Source: Aedoeadaptatus coxii (GTDB lineage: Bacteria; Bacillota; Clostridia; Tissierellales; Peptoniphilaceae). From it: 64,000 nucleotides of DNA. Positions 44,101 through 53,700 of the stretch are shown in pieces. The DNA lies in the NCBI RefSeq assembly GCF_903819215.1, contig NZ_CAIJCT010000010.1; one strand, written 5' to 3'. The position numbers and the translations under genes were made by a program. The first letter of the stretch is position 1; each line of letters starts with the position of its first letter. The notes under the pieces were generated by a model. The model was not told the origin of the DNA. It saw nothing but the letters and a program-made list of their open reading frames with translations, and made no database searches.

Positions 44101-44391
44101 ATGATTACTGGAAAACAACGGGCAGAACTAAAGAAACTTTCCCATGGTATGCGTCCCTTGCTTCAGGTGGGTAAAAACGGCATTACGCCGGCTTTAATCA
44201 AACAGGTAGATGCTCTTCTTGAAGATCACGAATTAGTAAAAATCACCCTTTTACAAAATACAGCCGTATCTTTGGAAGAAGCGGGCAGAGAACTTACAGA
44301 AGCTCTTGGGGCGGAATTTGTTCAGGCCATCGGTTCGAAACTTACGATTTACAGACCTTCTGAAGAGAATCCTAAAATCGTCTTGGAGTAG
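44101..44391 (+). CDS. yhbY: YhbY family RNA-binding protein (CRM domain)
   Basis: CRM-domain protein of 96 residues with MITGKQRAELKKLSHGMRPLLQVGKNG and the later EAGRELTEALGAEFVQAIGSK segment. It binds pre-50S particles. ATG 44101 has TAGGAG upstream and fits the family length. Seven bases from obg. Confidence 0.94.
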   Translation: MITGKQRAELKKLSHGMRPLLQVGKNGITPALIKQVDALLEDHELVKITLLQNTAVSLEEAGRELTEALGAEFVQAIGSKLTIYRPSEENPKIVLE

Positions 44392-44393
44392 TT

Positions 44394-45002
44394 ATGAAAA
44401 TAGGCATTATGGGAGGATCCTTTAATCCGATCCACATGGGCCATTTGATGATGTGCGAGTATATGCGCTCGGAATTGGGCCTTCATAAGGTGCTCTTTAT
44501 ACCTACGGGAAATGCTCCCCATAAGAGGAATTATTCCGTGGCGGCGGAAGATCGCCTGGCCATGGTGGAAATCGCCGTAGCAGATCACCCTTATTTTGAA
44601 GTATCTCCCCTGGAAGTAATGGAGAATAAGACGACTTATTCCGTAGATACTTTAAGAAAATTAAAGGAGGAATATCCAGAAGGAGAGTTTTACTTCTTCT
44701 TAGGTTCGGATATTCTGCAAGATCTTAAAACCTGGAAACTATTTGGCGAGCTGGCAAAGCTTACTCATTTTGCCGTTGCCGTTCGTCCGGGATCGGAGCT
44801 AAAGACAGGGGATTCCATTCGGAAAGAAATTCATCTATTAAGGGAAAAATATGGCGCGAGTATCGTGTTAATCGATACGCCGCTGTTGGAAATTTCCTCG
44901 ACCGGTTTAAGAAACCGCATTCGGCAGGGAAAATCTGTCAAGTATTTCGTGCCGGATCATGTGATGACCTATATTCAAAAAAAGGGGTTTTATCGATATT
45001 GA
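44394..45002 (+). CDS. nadD: Nicotinate-nucleotide adenylyltransferase
   Basis: Adenylates nicotinate mononucleotide in NAD synthesis, 202 residues. The nucleotidyltransferase motif GGSFNPIHMGH is at ~6-16, and ISSTGLRNRI is the C-terminal phosphate-binding motif. It overlaps yqeK by four bases. Confidence 0.97.
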   Translation: MKIGIMGGSFNPIHMGHLMMCEYMRSELGLHKVLFIPTGNAPHKRNYSVAAEDRLAMVEIAVADHPYFEVSPLEVMENKTTYSVDTLRKLKEEYPEGEFYFFLGSDILQDLKTWKLFGELAKLTHFAVAVRPGSELKTGDSIRKEIHLLREKYGASIVLIDTPLLEISSTGLRNRIRQGKSVKYFVPDHVMTYIQKKGFYRY

Positions 45003-45559
45003 AAGCAATCGATTGGAATGAAATAGCTTCTCGCGTCGGCGATAAGCGCTATCAGCACATTCAACGTGTCGTGGAAACGGCACGTCACCTTGCCGAACGC
45101 CACGGCGTCGACGTAAAGAAAGCGGAAACTGCCGCCATGTTTCACGATATATGCAAATATCGCGACGACGCTCTTTTATGGCAGGAGGCAAAGCGCCTGA
45201 ACATTGAGGATTTAGAGAAATTTAAAGCTTTTCCGCAAATTCTACACGCCTATGTGGCGGCGGAATCGGCGAGAGTAGATTATGGCATCGAAGACGACGA
45301 CATCTTAGAAGCTATTCGCTACCATACCACGGGAATTGATTCTATGGGGCCTGTAGCGGAAGTCGTCTTTTTAGCCGATTATTTAGAGCCTATGCGCAAT
45401 TTTGAAGGGGTAGAAGATCTTCGAAAAGCGGCGGATGAAAGTTTAGAACGGGGCATGAGGGAGTCTGTCGCCCAAAACTTAGGGTATTTGATTCACTCGG
45501 AAAAAACCATTTGCCTCGATTCTATTCGATGCTATAACTACTATATCGGGAGAAAATAA
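44999..45559 (+). CDS. yqeK: YqeK family HD-domain (Ap4A hydrolase) protein
   Basis: HD-domain phosphohydrolase of 186 residues with RYQHIQRVVETA, then AAMFHDICKY as the HD pair, and RYHTTG. Characterised members hydrolyse diadenosine tetraphosphate symmetrically. The start is TTG overlapping the nadD stop, with AAGGGG at a distance. This nadD-yqeK linkage is typical. Confidence 0.93.
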   Translation: MKAIDWNEIASRVGDKRYQHIQRVVETARHLAERHGVDVKKAETAAMFHDICKYRDDALLWQEAKRLNIEDLEKFKAFPQILHAYVAAESARVDYGIEDDDILEAIRYHTTGIDSMGPVAEVVFLADYLEPMRNFEGVEDLRKAADESLERGMRESVAQNLGYLIHSEKTICLDSIRCYNYYIGRK

Positions 45560-45561
45560 TC

Positions 45562-46449
45562 ATGAAGAGTTTTTTTCGAGGCTTTTTCGTTACGATATTA
45601 ATCGTCGTCGTGGGCTTCTTTGCCGTGAATACGTATTTGAATTTAGGCGACGATTCCGAAACGAAAGATGTCATTCGCGATTTAAAAAATAGTAATGAAA
45701 AATTTCAAGTTCTATTAATCGGCGTCGACAGTTTAAATAATCGCCGCTCGGATAATACGAGAAGTGACGTCATGATGCTTCTCGATGTGGACGGCGAAAA
45801 GAAGCAGGCTTCGTTGGTATCTATTCCAAGAGACAGCCGTGTCGAAATTCGCGGTCACGGCAAGACGAAGATCAATCACGCCTATGCCTACGGAAAGGCA
45901 GATCTAGCCCTTGAAACAGTGAATAAAAGTTTTGGTCTCAATGTACCTTATTATATTGTTACGGATTACGCCTTTGTAAAAGACGTGGTGGACATTGTAG
46001 GTGGCATCGAGGTTAACGTCCCCATGGATATGGATTACGAAGATCCTTCTGCCGATCCGCCCCTTTCCATTCATTTGAAGAAAGGGCTGCAAACATTAAA
46101 TGGCGACGAGGCACTTCAATTTTTACGATTTAGAAAAGGCTATAAAAACGCGGACTTGGATAGGGTCAAAGCTCAACAAGCCTTTATGAGTTCCTTAATG
46201 GGCAAATTAAAAAGCTCGAAAGGAATTTTACACGGGCCTCAGCTTTTGGTCAGCTACATGGATAACACATCGAGTAATATGCCGATTTCGAAAGTTTCGC
46301 GCATGGGACTGACGGCTATTTCGGTAGGAAAAGAGAATTTTGAGTCTTCGACCATTCCCGGAACGCCGGTTATGATCAATCATATTTCTTATTACAAAGT
46401 AGATCATGATGCTGCCGATGCTTTATTAAAAAAGATGAACATAAAATAA
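45562..46449 (+). CDS. LytR-CpsA-Psr (LCP) family wall-polymer ligase
   Basis: Membrane protein of 295 residues with one N-terminal helix (~7-24) and an outer LCP domain. The domain carries LLIGVDS and the arginine-rich SIPRDSRVEI, RFRKGYKNADLDR and related residues that hold the polyprenyl-pyrophosphate. LCP enzymes attach glycopolymers (teichoic acid, capsule) to peptidoglycan. It lies inside the obg-nadD-rsfS operon, as in several Firmicutes. Confidence 0.93.
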   Translation: MKSFFRGFFVTILIVVVGFFAVNTYLNLGDDSETKDVIRDLKNSNEKFQVLLIGVDSLNNRRSDNTRSDVMMLLDVDGEKKQASLVSIPRDSRVEIRGHGKTKINHAYAYGKADLALETVNKSFGLNVPYYIVTDYAFVKDVVDIVGGIEVNVPMDMDYEDPSADPPLSIHLKKGLQTLNGDEALQFLRFRKGYKNADLDRVKAQQAFMSSLMGKLKSSKGILHGPQLLVSYMDNTSSNMPISKVSRMGLTAISVGKENFESSTIPGTPVMINHISYYKVDHDAADALLKKMNIK

Positions 46450-46483
46450 ATCAACAGGGGTATAACCCATAAAGGAGGCGACT

Positions 46484-46837
46484 ATGCAAAATAAATCGAC
46501 AGAAAAAATGCTGGAAATTATTACAGAAAGTGCCGATAATCGAGGCGGAGCGGATATTCAAGTTTTGGATATTCGAAAGAATACGACCATTGCCGACTAT
46601 TTCGTCATCGTAAGCGGCAACTCCACTCCGCAGCTTAACGCCATTGCCGAAGAAATTGAAGACAATATGGCGAAAGAAGGATATGAAACTTATCATAACG
46701 AAGGAAACGGTCAATCGCGTTGGATTATTTTGGATTATGCCGATATTATAGTTCATATTTTCCACCGAGACATGCGCGAGTTTTATAATTTAGAGAGATT
46801 ATGGAGCGGCGACGAGGAAAAGAAGGAGGAAGAATAA
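46484..46837 (+). CDS. rsfS: Ribosome silencing factor RsfS
   Basis: Binds L14 and blocks subunit joining under starvation, 117 residues. TIADYFVIVSGNSTPQ and a YADIIVHIFHRDMREFYNLERLW end are diagnostic. Follows the LCP gene by 34 bases with an AAGGAGG site. One base separates it from ridA. Confidence 0.96.
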   Translation: MQNKSTEKMLEIITESADNRGGADIQVLDIRKNTTIADYFVIVSGNSTPQLNAIAEEIEDNMAKEGYETYHNEGNGQSRWIILDYADIIVHIFHRDMREFYNLERLWSGDEEKKEEE

Positions 46838-46838
46838 G

Positions 46839-47213
46839 ATGAAAATTATTTCAACGGATAAAGCTCCTGCAGCGGTAGGTCCCTATTCTCAAGCCATTGT
46901 AGACGGCGGCATAGTCTATGCTTCGGGACAAATCCCCGTGGATCCTGCCACAGGTGAAATGAAGACAAGTGTTTCCGAAGCGGCGAGACAAAGTCTTACC
47001 AATTTAAAGAATTTATTGGAATCATCGGGATCCGATCTCGAGAATGTGTTGAAGGTCAATATTTTTATTACGGATATGGGAAAATTCGGCGAACTTAATG
47101 AGGTTTACGCAGAGTTTTTCGCACATCATCGTCCGGCGAGAAGTTGTGTGGAAGTTACCGCCCTGCCAAAAGACGCCGTACTGGAAATCGAAGCCATCGC
47201 TCGCGTAAACTAA
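46839..47213 (+). CDS. ridA: RidA family enamine/imine deaminase
   Basis: Protein of 124 residues that hydrolyses reactive enamines from PLP enzymes. KAPAAVGPYSQAI is replaced by the close KAPAAVGPYSQA start; GGIVYASGQIP and the RPARSCVEVTALPKD active-site arginine region are present. Its place between rsfS and comEA is less common. Confidence 0.95.
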   Translation: MKIISTDKAPAAVGPYSQAIVDGGIVYASGQIPVDPATGEMKTSVSEAARQSLTNLKNLLESSGSDLENVLKVNIFITDMGKFGELNEVYAEFFAHHRPARSCVEVTALPKDAVLEIEAIARVN

Positions 47214-47223
47214 TGGTTTGCCT

Positions 47224-47823
47224 ATGGGGTTTACGGATCGTGAAAAAAAGCTGATCTTCCTATTTGCCGTCGTACTGGTGGCTACGGTAACATTTATGTA
47301 TAAGCGTAATCCTGCGCCGGCGAAAGATAAAGAACTTACCTTATATGGTGACGAAGCCGGCGATGAGGAAAGCCAAAAACTTCCTTCCGAAGAGGACACC
47401 ATCGGCTCGACGATTTATGTGGATATAGGAGGAGCTGTACATAGGCCCGGGCTTTATACCCTTGATAAAGGCGCTCGAGTGAAAGACGGGATCACGGCGG
47501 CGGGCGGTACTTTGCCCGAGGCGGATATGTCCGGAGTCAACTTGGCAAAAAAACTGAATGACGAAGAAAAACTTTTTATTCCCAAACTCGGAGAAGCACC
47601 GTCGCCTCAGTCGCCGAGCGGCCCGGCATCTACAGGTGTCGTCAGCATCCAAAACGGATCGAAAGAAGAACTTATGTCGTTGCCAGGCATAGGGGAGAAG
47701 ACGGCGGAGAAAATTATGGAATATCGAAGTTCCCATCCCTTTACGAAAATAGAGGATTTAAAGGAAGTTCCCGGCATCGGCGATAAGACATTTGACAGCT
47801 TGAAATCAAATATTCAATTATAA
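47224..47823 (+). CDS. comEA: ComEA family helix-hairpin-helix DNA-binding protein
   Basis: Membrane-anchored protein of 199 residues: N-terminal helix (~6-22), an SLBB domain (VYVDIGGAVHRPGLYTL) at ~60-110, a linker, and tandem helix-hairpin-helix motifs (LMSLPGIGEKTAEKI and VPGIGDKTFDSL) at ~135-199. In competent bacteria it binds incoming DNA. comEC and comEB are not in the window, so transformation ability is open. ATG 47224 or TTG 47218 are both possible; neither has a strong site. Confidence 0.9.
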   Translation: MGFTDREKKLIFLFAVVLVATVTFMYKRNPAPAKDKELTLYGDEAGDEESQKLPSEEDTIGSTIYVDIGGAVHRPGLYTLDKGARVKDGITAAGGTLPEADMSGVNLAKKLNDEEKLFIPKLGEAPSPQSPSGPASTGVVSIQNGSKEELMSLPGIGEKTAEKIMEYRSSHPFTKIEDLKEVPGIGDKTFDSLKSNIQL

Positions 47824-47848
47824 ACTGACCTTTGCGGTCAGTTTTTTA
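47823..47848 (+). terminator. Intrinsic terminator after comEA
   Basis: ACTGACC, loop TTTGC, GGTCAGT, then six T. Confidence 0.85.
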
Positions 47849-47867
47849 CTAGAATTTGGAGATTAAC

Positions 47868-49733
47868 GTGAGTTCCATTGAATTGAGAGAAAAATTAAAA
47901 ACATTGCCCGATGATCCCGGCGTCTATTTGATGAAGAATCAGCTGGATCAAATTATCTACGTGGGAAAGGCGAAAAATTTAAAAAAGCGGGTGCGTCAAT
48001 ATTTCGGCTCGTACGGCAAGAGCGGAAAAAAAGTGGCGAGTATGGTATCCCACATCCATGATTTCGAATACATCATCGTGGGCAACGAGCTGGAATCCTT
48101 GATTCTGGAATCCAATCTTATTAAAGAATATTTGCCGAAGTATAATATTTTACTTCGCGACGACAAGCAATATCCGTATATTAAAATTACCAACGAACCA
48201 TTTCCGAGAATCATGAAGACGCGTCGAATTATAAAAGACGGCAGCCGCTATTACGGCCCTTTCCCCGATGTATTGGCGGTCAATGCCACTATCGACATTT
48301 TTCACGAACATTTCCCCTTACGCAATTGTAAATTGGATCTGACAAAACCCAATCCCGTCGTTAGGCCCTGTTTGAATTATCACATACACCGCTGTGCGGG
48401 GCCGTGCATCGGAGCCATAAGCGATGTGGATTACAAAAAGCATATTGATGAGATCGAAGCATTTCTCGACGGAAAGCCGACTCCTTTTGTTAAAGAGCTG
48501 GAAGGAAAAATGTTGAATGCGTCGAAAAATTTAAACTTCGAGCAAGCAGCCGAATACCGCGATCAACTGGAAGCATTAAACACGCTAATGGAAAAACAAA
48601 GAATAACGGCGGCGGGGAGCGAGGAAGAATACGACGTCATCGGCATGGCGAGCGATGATCGGGACGCGTGCATCCAAATCTTTTTCTTCAGACAAGGAAA
48701 AAATATGGGTCGGGAACATTTTTTTATCGAAAACACGTACGGAGAGGCGCCGAAAGAAATTATGAAGGCTTTCATCACTCAGTTTTATCACGGCACCGCC
48801 TACATTCCCAACAAACTTTATATCGACGAAATTCTCGCCGAAAAAGAATTGGTGGAAGCGATGCTTGGGGAAAAAAGAGGATCGAAAGTTCAGGTCATGG
48901 TACCTAAAATCGGAGAAAAGAAAAAAATCATGACCATGGTGCGGCGAAACGCCATCGATATGCTGACGAAACATTCCGAGCAAATGCGCAAAAAGATGGA
49001 GAAGAAAGAAAGTGCCGTGGCTGCACTCGCCAAGGCTCTTCAAATGGAAGAAGCCCCCGATCGTATCGAGGCTTACGATATTTCCAATATTTCCGGCGTG
49101 GAATCCGTAGGTTCCATGGTCGTTTTCGAGGAGGGCATTCCGAAAAAGACGGATTATCGACGCTTTAGAATTAAAGAGGTCGAAGGACCCGACGATTACG
49201 CATCCCTCCGCGAAGTACTCTCGAGGCGCTTTAAGCGCGGCCTTAAAGAGCGGAAGGGAATAGGAGAAAGTAAAGGCTTTGCCAGTTTTCCCGATTTAAT
49301 TTTAATGGACGGGGGAAAAGGGCAGGTAACCCAGGCTCTCGTCATACTCGATGAATTGAGTCTGTCCATTCCCGTGGCGGGGCTTGTAAAAGACGACGAA
49401 CACAAGACCAGGGGGATTTATTTCAACAAAAAAGAAATTACCATGGCAAAAAACTCCGCAATTTATCGATTGGTGTATCAGATTCAGGAAGAGGCTCACC
49501 GCTTCGCTATTACCTATCACAGAAGTCTGCGATCAAAAGCCGGTTTTCGCTCGGAGCTGGACGGCATTCCGTCCATCGGTCCCAAGCGTAAAAAAGAATT
49601 AATGCGCGCCTTTAAATCCTTAAGTAAAATAAAAGAAGCGGATATTGAAACATTGGCGCAGGTAGAAAGCATGAATTATAAAGCGGCACAAGCCATATAC
49701 GACCATTTTCATGGAGGCGGAAATGAGCAATAA
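47868..49733 (+). CDS. uvrC: UvrABC system protein C
   Basis: Excision-repair nuclease of 621 residues. The GIY-YIG domain is at ~12-90 (PGVYLMKN, IIYVGKAKNLKKRVRQYF). Cysteines that may hold the Fe-S cluster are in NCKL, RPCLNYHIHRCAGPCIG. The UVR motif is ~200-235, the RNase-H-like second nuclease ~380-540 and C-terminal HhH ~560-615. GTG 47868 is chosen because GGAG lies six bases upstream. It overlaps hprK by 11 bases. Confidence 0.96.
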   Translation: MSSIELREKLKTLPDDPGVYLMKNQLDQIIYVGKAKNLKKRVRQYFGSYGKSGKKVASMVSHIHDFEYIIVGNELESLILESNLIKEYLPKYNILLRDDKQYPYIKITNEPFPRIMKTRRIIKDGSRYYGPFPDVLAVNATIDIFHEHFPLRNCKLDLTKPNPVVRPCLNYHIHRCAGPCIGAISDVDYKKHIDEIEAFLDGKPTPFVKELEGKMLNASKNLNFEQAAEYRDQLEALNTLMEKQRITAAGSEEEYDVIGMASDDRDACIQIFFFRQGKNMGREHFFIENTYGEAPKEIMKAFITQFYHGTAYIPNKLYIDEILAEKELVEAMLGEKRGSKVQVMVPKIGEKKKIMTMVRRNAIDMLTKHSEQMRKKMEKKESAVAALAKALQMEEAPDRIEAYDISNISGVESVGSMVVFEEGIPKKTDYRRFRIKEVEGPDDYASLREVLSRRFKRGLKERKGIGESKGFASFPDLILMDGGKGQVTQALVILDELSLSIPVAGLVKDDEHKTRGIYFNKKEITMAKNSAIYRLVYQIQEEAHRFAITYHRSLRSKAGFRSELDGIPSIGPKRKKELMRAFKSLSKIKEADIETLAQVESMNYKAAQAIYDHFHGGGNEQ

Positions 49734-50424
49734 ACGGTTCACGGTTAAAGAACTAATCGAAGACAACAAATTTGAAGTCATTTATGAGGCGAAAGATACT
49801 GCCGAAACCTATTTATATACGACGGAATTCAATCGGCCGGGCTTGCAACTTTGCGGCTTTTACACAAAATTTGTCGCCAACCGCATTCAGATTATCGGCG
49901 GAGCGGAATGGCATTATTTAAAAGCATTAGATCCTGAAGTAAGGCGCGCACGCTTAAAAGCCTTATTCGATCACAAAATTCCCGTTTTGATCGTTACACG
50001 GAATCAGGAAATTTTCCCGGAAGCCGTCGCCTTCGCCCGTCAAAACAACTGCACGATTTTACGCACAGGCGAAGGAACGTCGCGGGCTGTAAACAAACTG
50101 ATAACCTATATGGAAAGAGCCTTGGCGCCTACAGTCAGACGTCACGGGATTTTATTGGATATATTCGGCGTCGGCGTATTAATGGTCGGGGAGAGCGGCA
50201 TCGGAAAATCGGAGACGGCGCTGGATCTTATTGTCAACGGACACAAACTGATTGCCGACGATTCCGTTCTAATTAAAAAATTAGACGAGCGTCTGGTAGG
50301 CACCTCGCCAAAGATCACCCGCCATTTTATGGAGATTCGCGGCGTGGGGATTATCGATGTGGAACGATTATTCGGCATCGGAAGCATATGGAAGAAAAAG
50401 AAATCGAACTTGTCATCGAACTAA
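49723..50424 (+). CDS. hprK: HPr kinase/phosphorylase, N-terminal part of a frameshifted gene
   Basis: Residues 1-233 of a protein expected to be ~310 long. The N-terminal domain is followed by the P-loop GESGIGKS and by the HprK signature EIRGVGIIDVERLFG, both intact. After GIGSI the frame runs through WKKKKSNLSSN to a stop. Homologous sequence continues in the -1 frame (50388-50657). One missing base in the stretch AGCATATGGAAGAAAAAG (about 50380-50395) explains this. HprK phosphorylates HPr on Ser46 for carbon catabolite control. It lies downstream of uvrC. Real mutation, phase-variable site or sequencing error cannot be told apart here. Confidence 0.85.
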   Translation: MSNKRFTVKELIEDNKFEVIYEAKDTAETYLYTTEFNRPGLQLCGFYTKFVANRIQIIGGAEWHYLKALDPEVRRARLKALFDHKIPVLIVTRNQEIFPEAVAFARQNNCTILRTGEGTSRAVNKLITYMERALAPTVRRHGILLDIFGVGVLMVGESGIGKSETALDLIVNGHKLIADDSVLIKKLDERLVGTSPKITRHFMEIRGVGIIDVERLFGIGSIWKKKKSNLSSN

Positions 50425-50657
50425 ATCAATGGGACGATTTTGCCGATTACAATCGATTGGGTATCGACGACGAACACGTATCCATATTAGATGTGCGCTT
50501 GCCGAAAATAGAAATTCCCATGCGAACCGGGCGGAATACGGCGGTGATAGTGGAAATCGCTACGCGCAATTACAAACAAAAAGAACTCGGTTATAATGCA
50601 GCCCTCGAATTAAATCAGCGGGTATTAAATTCAATAGAACACAGGAAACGCCCGTGA
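50388..50657 (+). CDS. hprK: HPr kinase/phosphorylase, C-terminal part in the -1 frame
   Basis: 89 residues, starting MEEKEIELVIELNQW. They match the C-terminal segment of HprK, including GLDEEH-like GIDDEHVSIL and PMRTGRNTAVIVEIA, then a NYKQKELGYNAA helix. It overlaps the upstream frame by 37 bases. The ATG at 50388 has no good ribosome binding site of its own, so this is better read as the displaced tail of the same gene than as a separate gene. Confidence 0.8.
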   Translation: MEEKEIELVIELNQWDDFADYNRLGIDDEHVSILDVRLPKIEIPMRTGRNTAVIVEIATRNYKQKELGYNAALELNQRVLNSIEHRKRP

Positions 50658-50707
50658 AATCGTTTTATAATTATCAACTCATAATATTGAATACTTATCA
50701 CTAGCCC

Positions 50708-50735
50708 TTGAAATCGAGTGAGTGACTGATATAAT
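50708..50735 (+). promoter_or_regulatory. Promoter of the pyruvate:ferredoxin oxidoreductase gene
   Basis: TTGAAA and TATAAT separated by 16 bases, about 40 bases before a perfect AGGAGG and ATG. Confidence 0.75.
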
Positions 50736-50773
50736 TTAATTATAGGAAATTGTTGTTTATTTAGGAGGTTGAA

Positions 50774-53700
50774 ATGGCAAAAACGATGAAAACTATGGAC
50801 GGGAATACGGCAGCGGCTCACGTCGCCTACGCATTCTCCGACTTGGCGTGTATCTATCCGATTACGCCCTCATCTCCCATGGCAGAACATATCGACGCCT
50901 GGGCAAGTAATCACAGAAAGAATATTTTCGGAAACGAAGTATCTGTAAAAGAAATGCAATCCGAAGCCGGTGCAGCAGGTGCTGTCCACGGTGCTTTACA
51001 AGCAGGTGCCTTGACGACGACTTACACCGCTTCTCAAGGTCTTCTTTTGATGCTTCCCAACATGTACAAAATCGCAGGTGAATTACTTCCCGGCGTATTC
51101 CACGTTGCAGCTCGTGCGCTTGCAAGTCACGCACTAAGCATTTTCGGTGACCACCAAGACGTTATGGCCGCACGTGCATCCGGTTTCGCACTTTTAGCAT
51201 CCGGTTCCGTACAAGAAGCCATGGACTTAGCAGGTGTTGCTCACTTAGCAGCAATCAAAGGACGCGTACCTTTCGTTCACTTCTTCGACGGCTTCCGTAC
51301 TTCTCACGAAATTCAAAAGATTGAAGTATTAGACTACGACGATCTTGCAAAATTAGTAGATATGGATGCTGTAAACGAGTTCAGAGCACGTGCTCTTGCT
51401 CCCCAAGATCCCGAAGTTCGCGGTACAGCTCAAAACCCGGATATTTATTTCCAAGAAGTAGAAGCAGCAAACCGTTTCTACACCAATATCATCGGTATCA
51501 CCGAAGATTACATGAAACAAATTTCCGAACTTACCGGCAGAAACTACGAACTCTTCAACTACTATGGCGACGAAAACGCAGAAGACGTTATTATCGCAAT
51601 GGGTTCTGTAACTGAAACCATCGAAGAAGTAGTAGATTACCTCAACGCAAAAGGCGAAAAGACTGGTTTACTTAAAATTCACCTTTATCGCCCCTGGTCT
51701 GCAAAACACTTTATGGAAAGCATGCCCAAGAGCGTTAAGAGAATCGCAGTACTTGACCGCACCAAAGAAAAAGGCGCTAACGCTGAACCCTTACTCTTGG
51801 ATGTTCGCGACATGTACTATGACCAAGAAAACCGTCCGAGAATCATTGGTGGTCGTTACGGCTTAGGCAGCAAGGATACTACACCTTCTCAAATCTATGC
51901 TGTATTCAAAAACTTACGTGCAGAACAACCGAAAGACGGCTTCACCATCGGTATTGTCGATGATGTTACCCACCTTTCTCTTCCCATCGAAGAAGAAATC
52001 CACACCGAACCCGAAGGAACCATCGGTTGCAAATTCTGGGGCTTCGGTTCTGACGGTACAGTAGGCGCTAACAAGAGTGCGATTAAGATCATCGGTGACG
52101 GAACCGACATGTATGCACAAGGTTACTTCGACTATGACTCGAAGAAATCCGGCGGCGTTACCATGTCTCACTTGCGTTTCGGTAACGAAAAGATCACATC
52201 CACATACCTTTTGACCTCTGCTAACTTTATTTCTTGCTCCAAGCAATCCTATGTACACCAATACGATTTGCTTCGCGGCATTAAAAAAGGCGGCACCTTC
52301 CTCCTAAATACCACATGGGATTTAGAAGAACTCGAAGAAAATCTTCCCGCAAGCTTAAAGAGAGATATTGCTAAAAACGATGTTAAGTTCTACACCATTA
52401 ACGCTACTAAATTAGCCGGTGAAGTAGGCCTTGGCAACCGTACCAACATGGTTATGCAAGCTGCTTTCTTCAAACTCGCTGAAGTTCTTCCCTTAGATAC
52501 AGCAGTAGCTAAACTTAAAGAAGCTATCGTTAAAGACTACGGTCACAAAGGCGACGACATCGTCAACATGAACTACGCTGCAGTTGATGCGGGTATGAAC
52601 GCTTCCCACAGAGTAGATTACCCCGCAGAATGGGCTAACCTCACGGAAGAATCCGATCACTCCATCAAGGGCGCACCCGAGTTCATCAACAAGATTCTCG
52701 TCCCCATTAACCGTCAAGAAGGTAATGACCTTCCCGTCAGCACCTTCGTTGGCATGGAAGACGGTACTTTCATGGCCGGTACTTCCAGATACGAAAAACG
52801 TGGTATTGCAGTTAACATTCCGGAATGGAAGATCGAAAACTGTATCCAATGTAACCAATGTTCTTTCGTTTGCCCCCACGCTGTCATTCGTCCCTTCTTA
52901 TTAGACGAAGAAGAAGCAGCTAAGAAACCTGCCACCTTCGAAACCAAAAAAGCCAACGGCAAGGGAATGGACAAATTCGAATATAGAATTCAAATTTCTC
53001 CCCTCGACTGTACAGGTTGCGGTAACTGTGCTCAAGTTTGCCCCGCTAAGGAAAAAGCACTTGTCATGGTTCCCTTCGAAGACGAATTCGACAAACAAGA
53101 AGACAACTGGAAATTCGCTTCGGAAGAAGTTACTTCCAAACAAGACGAAATTCCTGCAGACAATGTAAGAAACTCTCAATTCCACATGCCGCACCTTGAA
53201 TTCTCCGGTGCTTGCGCTGGTTGTGGTGAAACTCCTTACGTTAAACTGGTTACTCAATTATTCGGTGATCACATGATGATCGCAAACGCAACCGGATGTT
53301 CCTCCATTTGGGGTGGTTCCGCTCCGTCCATGCCTTATTGCACCAACGATTGCAACCAAGGTCCTTCCTGGGCAAACTCCCTATTTGAAGACAACGCTGA
53401 ATACGGTTACGGTATGAAAGTCGCCGTCGATCAACAACGCGACACCATTCGCAAGAACATGGAAGCGTTCAAAGAACTCGGCGCTGACGAAGAAATTGCA
53501 AAAGCATTCGACGCTTGGTTAGCAGACTACAACAGCTACGAAGTAACCAAAGCAGCTACCGCTAAGATTCTTCCCTTACTCGACAAGAAAACCGGCAATG
53601 CTGAAGCAGATCAATTACTCGCTAACATCGACAGCATGAAACGCGTTCTTATTAAACCGAGTCAATGGATCTTCGGTGGCGACGGTTGGGCTTACGACAT

